From assembly GCA_040902105.1 (NCBI GenBank), contig JBBDXW010000070.1:1-12696 (forward strand): a stretch of 12,696 nt of DNA, written 5' to 3'. Every line of letters begins with the position of its first letter. Position 1 is the stretch's first letter. This DNA comes from IDS-8 sp040902105. GTDB lineage: Bacteria; Pseudomonadota; Gammaproteobacteria; Steroidobacterales; Woeseiaceae. The notes beneath the pieces are model-generated. The model made no database searches and was not told the DNA's origin. It saw only the letters and a program-made list of their open reading frames with translations. Shown here piece by piece: positions 1 to 5,357 of this stretch. The position numbers and the translations under genes are program-made.

Positions 1-100
1 TCCACGAGCGAGTTTCCCGTGTCTGAGCACGTGGAATACCCCCGGACGGCACTCCCGCGTCGTCAAAAGCAACCTGCGCTTCAGACTTGTGCGGGGTGCA

Positions 101-820
101 CTAGCGAATCGCAAACGTCACGTGAACCTGGACACTCACGCTTTGCTGTCCCGGTGAGATACCCGGCACCGGCGCCGTGTCTGCCATTTCGAAACTGCGC
201 GCCATCATCGGCTGCGGCGGGCCTCCGCCGTAGGAAGTCGAGATTGTCAGTACCTCGCCGAGCTGCACGCCGGCGAGCTTCGCCAGCTCTTCGGCCCGCT
301 CCCGCGCATCGGTCATTGCAACTTCTCGCGCTTTTTGTTCGAGGGCAGCGGTATCCTTCACACCGAATTGAATGCCGTGAATCGAGTTCGCACCCGCGTT
401 CGTAACCGCTGCCAGAACGTCACCCACTTTTGCGATGTCGTCGATCGTGACGTTGACTACGTTCGACACCCGATAACCGCTTATCTGAATCTGCCGCGGC
501 TCCTGGTAATTCTGTTCGGCCCAGATGCTGTAGTTGGACGTTTGTATTTTTTCTTCGGGTATGCCCTGTTCCTCCAGCGCGCTCATGATCTTTTCGATCG
601 CCGTTTGATTTTCCCGGGTCGCGTGAATGACGGTACCTGCGAGTGTCTGCACGCCGGCACTGACCTCTGCCCGATCCGGCACTCCCGAAGCTTCACCCTG
701 TCCGGTTACCGCAACGCTGCGGGTTTCGCCCGCGGCACCTGGCTGGTCCGTGCACGCGAGCAAGGAGAGCGCCATTGCAGAGAGCGCTGCAAGCTGCCTT
801 GCTGATCTGACTGAATACAC
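101..820 (-). CDS. SIMPL-domain (DUF541) lipoprotein
   Basis: Encodes a 239-residue envelope lipoprotein. Residues 1-23 form a lipoprotein signal: an arginine-containing n-region, a hydrophobic core, and the lipobox L20-L21-A22-C23. From about residue 33 to the end it matches the SIMPL/DUF541 pattern: an early VTGQGE-type strand, a middle segment with GYRVSN and a DVLAAVTNAGAN-type helix, a helix ending in ARERAEELAKLAGVQLG, and a last strand VSVQVHVTFAIR. Family members are usually 220-250 residues, so it looks complete. The molecular role of SIMPL proteins is poorly defined; some are periplasmic or outer-membrane proteins linked to stress. The start is GTG at 820-818. It is supported by an AAGGAG ribosome site 7 nt upstream on the minus strand (complement of about 828-833) and by the signal peptide. 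A weak -10-like TAAAAT lies on the minus strand at 895-890, without a convincing -35. The gene is divergent from the riboswitch unit. No terminator is clear in 1-100, where I see only a loose TCCACG/CGTGGA repeat at 1-6 and 30-35. Confidence 0.88.
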   Translation of the reverse strand: MYSVRSARQLAALSAMALSLLACTDQPGAAGETRSVAVTGQGEASGVPDRAEVSAGVQTLAGTVIHATRENQTAIEKIMSALEEQGIPEEKIQTSNYSIWAEQNYQEPRQIQISGYRVSNVVNVTIDDIAKVGDVLAAVTNAGANSIHGIQFGVKDTAALEQKAREVAMTDARERAEELAKLAGVQLGEVLTISTSYGGGPPQPMMARSFEMADTAPVPGISPGQQSVSVQVHVTFAIR

Positions 821-1019
821 GGTTGAACTCCTTATATTGTCCAGGCGCCGGGCCGGTACGACCTGAGAGTGGCGTTCCGGGCAGCGCGCATTTTAGTCGA
901 TGTTGGCGAATGGTATTGAGAAATGCCCTTTGCAGACGAATTGGCGGGGAATCAGGCTCTGGGGCGCCTGGGCTCCCGCGGCAATTTGACAATTTCTGCA
1001 TAAATCGGTTTCCAGTTAA

Positions 1020-1049
1020 TTGACAGGCCGATCGGCCCTGTGCAACGAT
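1020..1049 (+). promoter_or_regulatory. Candidate promoter of the riboswitch leader
   Basis: A perfect -35 hexamer TTGACA lies at 1020-1025. The best -10 is the weak AACGAT at 1044-1049 (18-nt spacer). Transcription would start near 1056, just before the riboswitch aptamer, which fits a leader that begins with the aptamer. A second TTGACA at 986-991 has no good -10 at the right spacing. The -10 is poor, so an activator may be needed or the call may be off. Position relative to the aptamer is the main support. Confidence 0.4.
1026..1037. repeat. Perfect palindrome in promoter spacer
   Basis: GGCCGATCGGCC is a perfect 12-bp palindrome directly after the TTGACA hexamer. In this position it could be an operator that blocks RNA polymerase. 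Its 10-bp core GCCGATCGGC recurs inside the palindrome at 2933-2946, on the other side of the oxidase gene. Which protein binds it, if any, is unknown. Confidence 0.4.
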
Positions 1050-1065
1050 TCTGACTCGTTTTGAA

Positions 1066-1144
1066 AAAGGCACACCTTTCGAAAGGAAGGGCCGCAAAGC
1101 CACCGGTCTACGGGGAAATCCTATGACAGCGGGGTTGCCGATAC
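1066..1144 (+). ncRNA. Cyclic-di-GMP-I (GEMM-I) riboswitch aptamer
   Basis: The segment matches the conserved GEMM-I core block by block. GGCA at 1069-1072 pairs with TGCC at 1136-1139 to close P1. CCTTTC-GAAA-GGAAGG at 1075-1090 forms a six-pair stem capped by a GNRA (GAAA) tetraloop at 1081-1084. Next comes the hallmark GCAAAGCC at 1094-1101 followed by ACCGG. A second stem follows, GGTC/GAC with internal CTA and TATG that resemble a tetraloop receptor. It ends with AGCGGGGTTGCCGAT at 1129-1143, close to the family's AGCGGGGUUACCGAU. Class I c-di-GMP aptamers bind one c-di-GMP at the junction of the two docked helices. The aptamer lies 157 nt upstream of the FAD oxidase start, on the same strand, so that gene is the expected target. 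Whether ligand turns expression on or off cannot be read directly. Confidence 0.92.
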
Positions 1145-1221
1145 GACAGAACGTATGCGACGAACAGTTGACGTCGCAGGCGACCCTCCAGGAGGTGAGC
1201 ACGGGCCGTAGCCGGCCTGCG
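1141..1221 (+). promoter_or_regulatory. Putative riboswitch expression platform
   Basis: After the aptamer, several hairpins compete. Hairpin A pairs TGCGACG 1156-1162 with CGTCGCA 1172-1178 (7 perfect pairs, 9-nt loop). Hairpin B pairs CGCAGGC 1175-1181 with GCCTGCG 1215-1221 (7 perfect pairs) and uses part of A's right arm. Hairpin C pairs 1202-1208 with 1213-1219 around loop TAGC and excludes B. A further small stem pairs ATACG 1141-1145 with CGTAT 1152-1156. B would enclose AGGAGGTGA at 1190-1198, an ideal anti-16S sequence with no usable start codon right after it. No stem here is followed by a U-tract, so intrinsic termination is not apparent. Control of translation, RNA stability or Rho access are options. 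This is inferred by eye without folding energies. Confidence 0.4.
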
Positions 1222-1259
1222 TTCCAGGATCCGTAAATCCCGGCAGCTCTGCGCTTGTG

Positions 1260-1286
1260 CCGAATTCGATCAGTCAGTCGATTCGG
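1260..1286 (+). other. Hairpin directly before the oxidase ribosome site
   Basis: CCGAAT 1260-1265 plus CGA 1267-1269 pairs with TCG 1278-1280 plus ATTCGG 1281-1286, giving nine pairs with T1266 bulged and an 8-nt loop. It ends 4 nt before the GGAG ribosome site at 1291-1294. It could influence ribosome access or protect the mRNA 5' part. There is no U-tract, so it is not a terminator. Confidence 0.4.
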
Positions 1287-1300
1287 AAACGGAGCCCGCC

Positions 1301-2668
1301 ATGTCAGTCAGAGCTATCAAACTTCGCGACACCGGAAAGATCCGCCGCCGTACGCAGGCGCTGCCGGCTGTCATTCGTCCCGGCAACGTCAAGGAACTGA
1401 GACAATGCCTCGCGCACGATTCGCCCTACCTGCCTCCGTTCAGGCCGATGGGTGCGAACAGCTCGTCGACCGACTGCACCTCGGCGACGGCCGGGACAGT
1501 CATCGACATGACGGCGTTCGACGAGATCGTGAACATCGATGCGTACAGCGACATCGCCGTGGTGCAGGCCGGCGTTCGCCTGGCCAGGCTGGCAAGCGCG
1601 CTGGCCGAGCATGGGCTGGAACTTGCCGGCAGCCATGACCTGATGAGCCGCACCGTCGGCGGCGCGGTTGCGGGCGGCTGCATCGGCCCGTCAATCTCGG
1701 GCGACGGCGCCTTTTTTGCCTCGCAGGTCCTCAGCATGAAAGTGATTACGCCGTCCGGGCGGCTGCTCGAGTTGTCCCGCGACAAGCACAACCTGCTGAA
1801 TGCCTTCCGACTGAGTTACGGCATGCTTGGCGTCATATTCGAGGTGACGCTGAAAGTGCGGCCGATCAGCCCGTTTGCCGTAGCGTACCGTCGCTGTTCG
1901 ATAGCGCAGTTCTCGGCGGCCACCGAGAAACTGTCCAGAACCGACATCGGAATAAAGTTTTACCTGTTGCCGTTTCGTGACCGCGTCTATCTGGATCTGC
2001 GCCGCTACAGTCCGGAGGCGACTTCGACGCACAAGATTCCCTGGAAGCTCAAGGACTGGGGCGAAAGCACCGTCCTGCCGCAAGTCTTCAAATCGCTCAA
2101 CCGCATTGTTCCGGTGGCGGGCGTCCGCTACCGCATCATCGACGAGATCAGCAAGGTGACGCAGGGCATCGTCAACAACAGGCTGGTCACGTCCGGCAGC
2201 AATTCAACTGCATTGGCCAACGCCGACAACGCAGGACTCCACGGCGAACCGCTGCAATACTCGACCTGGACGTTCCCAGCCACCGACTTTTCCATCGTGG
2301 TGCAGGCCTACCAGGATTTTTGCAACCGCATGAGAAAGCAGACGGGGTTTCGCTGCGACATGCCGACGGTGGGGTTCAGGCTTTGTCGCGACCAGTCTGC
2401 CTTGTTGTCGCCGTCGTTTGACGAGCCGATGTTCGTGCTGCGCGCGGTGTCGACGCAGACCAAAGGCTGGGAAGATTTCGCAATCGACTTCGGGGAATTT
2501 GCCCAGCACTGGGGCGGCATGCCGTTCTTCAATCAGACTCGCGGCCTGGTTCCCGACTACGCGAACCAGATATTCGGCAGTCGTCTCGATTTCTTCCGCC
2601 GCATGCGCCGGCGCATCGATCCGGACAATCGCATGATGAACCCGTTCCTGTTGCAGTATTTTCTGTAG
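1301..2668 (+). CDS. FAD-dependent oxidoreductase, VAO/aldonolactone-oxidase-like
   Basis: A 455-residue flavoenzyme, expected to be cytoplasmic or peripheral since no signal peptide is seen. Residues about 18-188 form a PCMH-type FAD-binding domain: a PAVIRPGNVKEL entry motif, RPMGANSSS at 48-56 (the pyrophosphate loop), VVQAGVRL, SRTVGGAVAGG at 116-126, and YGMLGVIFEVTLKVRP. The C-terminal half resembles the D-arabinono-1,4-lactone oxidase cap domain, with H403-W404-G405 and a closing FFRRMRRRIDPDNRMMNPFL-type end. Related enzymes oxidise aldonolactones, sugar alcohols or other hydroxyl substrates; the substrate here cannot be assigned. In covalent flavoproteins of this fold the loop carries a histidine (RPxGxxHS). 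Here that position is S54, so FAD is probably non-covalent. ATG 1301 has GGAG 6 nt upstream. The gene stands alone behind a c-di-GMP riboswitch, the strongest hint about when it is used. Family assignment is confident, function is not. Confidence 0.85.
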   Translation: MSVRAIKLRDTGKIRRRTQALPAVIRPGNVKELRQCLAHDSPYLPPFRPMGANSSSTDCTSATAGTVIDMTAFDEIVNIDAYSDIAVVQAGVRLARLASALAEHGLELAGSHDLMSRTVGGAVAGGCIGPSISGDGAFFASQVLSMKVITPSGRLLELSRDKHNLLNAFRLSYGMLGVIFEVTLKVRPISPFAVAYRRCSIAQFSAATEKLSRTDIGIKFYLLPFRDRVYLDLRRYSPEATSTHKIPWKLKDWGESTVLPQVFKSLNRIVPVAGVRYRIIDEISKVTQGIVNNRLVTSGSNSTALANADNAGLHGEPLQYSTWTFPATDFSIVVQAYQDFCNRMRKQTGFRCDMPTVGFRLCRDQSALLSPSFDEPMFVLRAVSTQTKGWEDFAIDFGEFAQHWGGMPFFNQTRGLVPDYANQIFGSRLDFFRRMRRRIDPDNRMMNPFLLQYFL

Positions 2669-2669
2669 G

Positions 2670-2690
2670 CGGGGAGTCTGCTTTCCCCCG
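2670..2690 (+). other. Short hairpin just after the oxidase stop
   Basis: CGGGG 2670-2674 can pair with CCCCG 2686-2690 immediately after the TAG stop. There is no T-tract behind it, so it may only stabilise the 3' end. Weak as a terminator. Confidence 0.25.
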
Positions 2691-2727
2691 TGACCCTTTC
2701 CGGCCGGTGGCTGCCACACGGGTGATG

Positions 2728-2763
2728 CCGCCGGGAACCGTCGTCTTCCCGGTTGCCCGGCGG
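2728..2763 (+). terminator. Large GC-rich hairpin, possible terminator of the oxidase unit
   Basis: CCGCCGGG 2728-2735 pairs with CCCGGCGG 2756-2763. Inside it AACCG 2736-2740 pairs with CGGTT 2750-2754 around a 9-nt loop, leaving one bulged G at 2755. That makes 13 pairs, by far the strongest stem in this intergenic region, 60 nt after the oxidase stop. The following bases are not T-rich, so it is a non-canonical terminator, an mRNA 3'-end stabiliser, or part of a structured RNA. Confidence 0.4.
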
Positions 2764-2799
2764 AGGTCCCCGCAGTTTCTGTGCGGTCGTCAATCCAAT

Positions 2800-2950
2800 C
2801 GGGCCGCTCGCGCATCTAGCTTACTGAACGATTCCGGCATCTCGAGCGGCTTGAGGGAAATAATCCCGGACGGCTGAGAAACTTCGGATCGCGGGCAAGG
2901 TCTTTTGTCTGCGCTCGGGGAAGCAGCGCGGGGTGCCGATCGGCACTTTT
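2800..2950 (+). other. Intergenic stretch with nested hairpins, no gene seen
   Basis: No credible coding frame covers 2669-3073. Inside this part, GCCGCTCG 2803-2810 can pair with CGAGCGGC 2843-2850 (8 perfect pairs, long loop), GCGCT 2911-2915 with AGCGC 2925-2929, and the stretch ends in the palindrome plus T4 at 2933-2950. The combination could be an untranslated or small RNA ending in a terminator, but I recognise no known RNA family and see no clear promoter for it. Confidence 0.25.
2933..2950 (+). terminator. Palindrome followed by T4, candidate terminator
   Basis: GTGCCGATCGGCAC at 2933-2946 is a perfect 14-bp palindrome. As RNA it gives a 5-pair stem with a GATC loop, followed by TTTT at 2947-2950. 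It could end transcription arriving from the left and insulate the efflux promoter about 60 bp downstream. The stem is short and the T-run modest. It could equally be a protein-binding palindrome, as its GCCGATCGGC core also occurs at 1027-1036. Confidence 0.35.
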
Positions 2951-3010
2951 AAGCTAACAGACTGAAAAGTAAAATTAAATAATCGAAGAGCTTGGCTGCA
3001 CTCGGGCCTC

Positions 3011-3052
3011 TTGTGTTATGGTTATCTAGTGTTATACTTCACTATAACACTA
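3011..3052 (+). promoter_or_regulatory. Efflux-operon promoter embedded in a perfect inverted-repeat operator
   Basis: TAGTGTTATA (3027-3036) and TATAACACTA (3043-3052) form a perfect 10-bp inverted repeat with a 6-bp spacer CTTCAC. The left arm contains an extended -10 element: TG at 3030-3031, one base, then TATACT at 3033-3038. A weak -35 TTGTGT lies at 3011-3016 with a 16-bp spacer. An extra direct half-site GTGTTAT at 3013-3019 repeats the GTGTTAT at 3029-3035 exactly 16 bp away. An A/T-rich stretch (about 2961-2985) precedes the promoter and could act as an UP element. Start of transcription would be near 3045, about 60 nt before the first adaptor. A dimeric repressor of TetR type is the usual binder of such sites before RND operons. 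That protein is not encoded in this window. Confidence 0.7.
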
Positions 3053-3103
3053 TGGTCCTGACGCAACCCCGGGATGTCCCATCCCGCTTCCGGAACCCAA
3101 CAA

Positions 3104-4177
3104 ATGACAAAGACAATAAGCGCCGCCCTGCTGTCGATCATTTTCGCGACCGTCCTCCCCGCCTGCGGCACCGGTGAAGCCAGCGTCGCGGAGTCGGTCG
3201 AGCCGGAAGCCCTGATGCCGCTGCCGGTCGAGGTCGCGTTGCCGCGCACCGAAGACATCTACGAAATCTATGAGACCACGACGACGATCGGATCGGACGC
3301 GGAAGCCGCGGCTCTTGCGCGCGTTCCGGGTGAAGTCGTCGAGATCCTGGTTGAGGAAGGAGACCGGGTCGAGGAAGGTCAGATCCTGGCTCGCCTGGAT
3401 GGCGAGCGACTCCGGCTGCAGATGCTGCAGGCAAAATCAAGCCTCGACATGACATCCCGGGAGTACGAGCGGTTTGTGAGCCTGCGCGAGCGCGGGCTGG
3501 TCAGCGCATCCGCTCTTGAAAGCCTGAAGTTCGATGTCGATGCACTCACGGCGTCCCACGAACTGATGCGCCTCAACTACAATTACACGAAAATCCGCGC
3601 GCCCATATCCGGCGTGATATCGAGCCGCGACGTCAAACCGGGTACGCACGTCGAGATCGGCGCTCCGGTCTTCAGAATTGCGGAGACCTCGAAGCTGGTC
3701 GCATACCTGCATATCCCCCAGGTCGAGCTGGCGCGGATCGAGACGGGTGATGAGGCGGTCGTGCACGTCGATGCGATGCCCGGGCACGAGTTTCGTGCCA
3801 TCCTGGCCCGCATCAGCCCGACGATCGACACTCGCAACGGAACGTTCCGCGCGACGGTCTATATTGATAACGAGGAAGGACTGCTCGCGCCCGGCATGTT
3901 CAGCCGTTTCAGCATCGCTTGCGAAAAACATGCCGATGCACTGGTCGTGTCGAGCCACGCGGTTGTCCAGGAAGACAATGACCATGTCGTTTACATCGTA
4001 ACGGACGGCGCCGCCTCGCGGCGCAGGGTCACGGTCGGCATCGAATCCGGCGGTATGACGGAAATTCTGACTGGCCTCGATGCGGGCGACCGGGTCGTTG
4101 TAACGGGTCAGGCGAGCTTGCGCGACGGCAGCAAGGTGCTTGCCAGGACCGGCGCCGGTGACAACGTAACGGGCTGA
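3104..4177 (+). CDS. RND efflux periplasmic adaptor lipoprotein, first copy
   Basis: Membrane fusion (HlyD/AcrA-type) subunit that bridges an inner-membrane RND pump to an outer-membrane channel. From ATG 3104 it has 357 residues. Residues 1-21 are a lipoprotein signal ending in L18-P19-A20-C21. The mature part shows the usual order: first lipoyl half (VPGEVVEILVEEGDRVEEGQ), a short alpha-helical hairpin (about residues 105-165), second lipoyl half (YTKIRAPISGVISSR), beta-barrel (ISPTIDTRNGTFRATV, APGMFSRF), and the membrane-proximal domain (VVQEDNDHVVYIV to the end). The family norm is 350-400 residues. An upstream in-frame ATG at 3074 would add ten residues before the signal; 3104 is preferred because it gives a standard lipoprotein signal, though its ribosome site (GGA 9 nt upstream) is weak. 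It is the first gene of a four-gene operon, with a second adaptor starting 25-58 nt downstream. Substrate cannot be inferred. Confidence 0.9.
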   Translation: MTKTISAALLSIIFATVLPACGTGEASVAESVEPEALMPLPVEVALPRTEDIYEIYETTTTIGSDAEAAALARVPGEVVEILVEEGDRVEEGQILARLDGERLRLQMLQAKSSLDMTSREYERFVSLRERGLVSASALESLKFDVDALTASHELMRLNYNYTKIRAPISGVISSRDVKPGTHVEIGAPVFRIAETSKLVAYLHIPQVELARIETGDEAVVHVDAMPGHEFRAILARISPTIDTRNGTFRATVYIDNEEGLLAPGMFSRFSIACEKHADALVVSSHAVVQEDNDHVVYIVTDGAASRRRVTVGIESGGMTEILTGLDAGDRVVVTGQASLRDGSKVLARTGAGDNVTG

Positions 4178-4235
4178 TCGTTAAAACGGTATCCTCAGCG
4201 TCATGAATTTCGGGGAGCGCATGGAGACAACGACA

Positions 4236-5330
4236 ATGAGGGCGTGGCGCATCCGGCCAGCCGCGCTGTTGCTGGTGGCGGCACTGACAGCGTGTCAGCA
4301 GGACGCGAGCGACGGAGACGAGGACAAGGAAGAAGACGCGCCATCGATCCCGGTGGAGATCGCGACCGCGACTCGCGGCGACATTTTTGCCGTGTACTCC
4401 GGCACCGCGCCGATCGAAGCCTTCGCAGACGCACAGGTAATCGCAAAAGTCAGCGGTGAGATCGAGGAAATCTTCGTCGAGGAGGGCGATGACGTTCGCG
4501 CGGGTCAGATACTTTTGCGCCTCGACGGGGACCGTTTGCGCTTCGAGGCGCAACAGGCACAGGCAAATCTGCTCAAACTGCAGCGTGATTTCCAGCGCAA
4601 TGTGGACCTCAAGGACAGAAGCCTGATCAGCGCCGGTGATTTCGAAAAAATTCAATACGAGATGGAGGCACTCGAGGCTACGTACAATCTCGCGAGTCTG
4701 GAGCTCAGCTACACCGAGATCCGTGCGCCAATCGACGGAGTCGTCTCGCAGCGCTTCATAAAGCTGGGGAACACGATCGAAGTCAATACTCCGACCTTTC
4801 AGATCACCAGCCTCGAACCCCTCGTGTCGTACCTGCATGTGCCCGAAAGAGAGTATCGACGCATCGATGCCGGGCAGACGGCAACGATCGCGGTCGATGC
4901 CTTGCAGGGTACGCGCTTCGAAGGCACGGTCGCTCGTATCAGCCCGGTCGTCGATCCGTTGACCGGCACCTTCAAGATCACGATCGAATTGTCCGATCCA
5001 AGCCGTCGCCTGAAGCCTGGCATGTTCGGCCGTATCAACATTGTTTACGACAAGCACGAAAACGCGTTGCAGATTCCGCGAAACGCGATAGTCCAGGAAG
5101 GTGGCGAGCCCTCCGTCTTCATCGTCGAGAACGACACCGCGCGACGCCGCATCGTGAAAACCGGTTACGTCGAGGGTGGCAAGATCGAAATCGTCGACGG
5201 CCTGGCGGACAGTGAGCAGTTCGTGCTGGTGGGACAGACCGGGCTGAAGGAAGGCTCGAAAGTGTCCGTCATAAACCTCGGCGGCGCCGCATCGAGCACG
5301 GTCAGCAGCAATCTCCCGCCGCCCGAATAG
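4236..5330 (+). CDS. RND efflux periplasmic adaptor lipoprotein, second copy
   Basis: A second HlyD/AcrA-type adaptor, 364 residues from ATG 4236, clearly homologous to its upstream neighbour along its whole length. Shared landmarks are GEIEEIFVEEGD, YTEIRAPIDGVVSQR, ISPVVDPLTGTF and KPGMFGRINI. The signal has a basic n-region (R2, R5, R7) and lipobox L17-T18-A19-C20, followed by a very acidic linker (DGDEDKEED). In-frame ATGs also exist at 4203 and 4221. ATG 4236 has GGAG 9 nt upstream and gives the most typical signal; 4221 has GGGGAG only 3 nt away, and 4203 has no site and would place acidic residues in the n-region. The acidic linker and the divergence from copy one suggest specialisation rather than a recent duplication. 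It ends 27 bp before the first pump gene, so the two are surely co-transcribed. No outer-membrane factor gene follows. Confidence 0.9.
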   Translation: MRAWRIRPAALLLVAALTACQQDASDGDEDKEEDAPSIPVEIATATRGDIFAVYSGTAPIEAFADAQVIAKVSGEIEEIFVEEGDDVRAGQILLRLDGDRLRFEAQQAQANLLKLQRDFQRNVDLKDRSLISAGDFEKIQYEMEALEATYNLASLELSYTEIRAPIDGVVSQRFIKLGNTIEVNTPTFQITSLEPLVSYLHVPEREYRRIDAGQTATIAVDALQGTRFEGTVARISPVVDPLTGTFKITIELSDPSRRLKPGMFGRINIVYDKHENALQIPRNAIVQEGGEPSVFIVENDTARRRIVKTGYVEGGKIEIVDGLADSEQFVLVGQTGLKEGSKVSVINLGGAASSTVSSNLPPPE

Positions 5331-5357
5331 ACGACAGAACAACAGGACCACCGCAAC

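Noticed and set aside
19..405. Plus-strand open frame of 128 codons at the window start
   Set aside because: It is antisense to the SIMPL lipoprotein gene, is arginine/proline/alanine-rich low-quality sequence with no ribosome site, and matches no family pattern.
986..991. First TTGACA as the -35 of the oxidase promoter
   Set aside because: No -10-like hexamer lies 16-18 bp downstream, and the resulting start would leave a long stretch before the aptamer. The second TTGACA at 1020 fits better.
1155..1211. 18-codon leader peptide frame between riboswitch and oxidase
   Set aside because: It has no ribosome site and no distinctive residue run. It is kept only as a remark in the expression-platform finding, not as a gene.
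2869..2880. CGGCTGAGAA resembling the CUGAGA motif of TPP riboswitches
   Set aside because: The remaining TPP elements (the GGGGUGC-type first block and the CCUGAUC-type block) are missing in the right order, and no thiamine gene follows.
3104..5330. The two adaptors as a recent tandem duplication
   Set aside because: They align along their length, but signals, linkers and many residues differ, so the duplication or recruitment is old.
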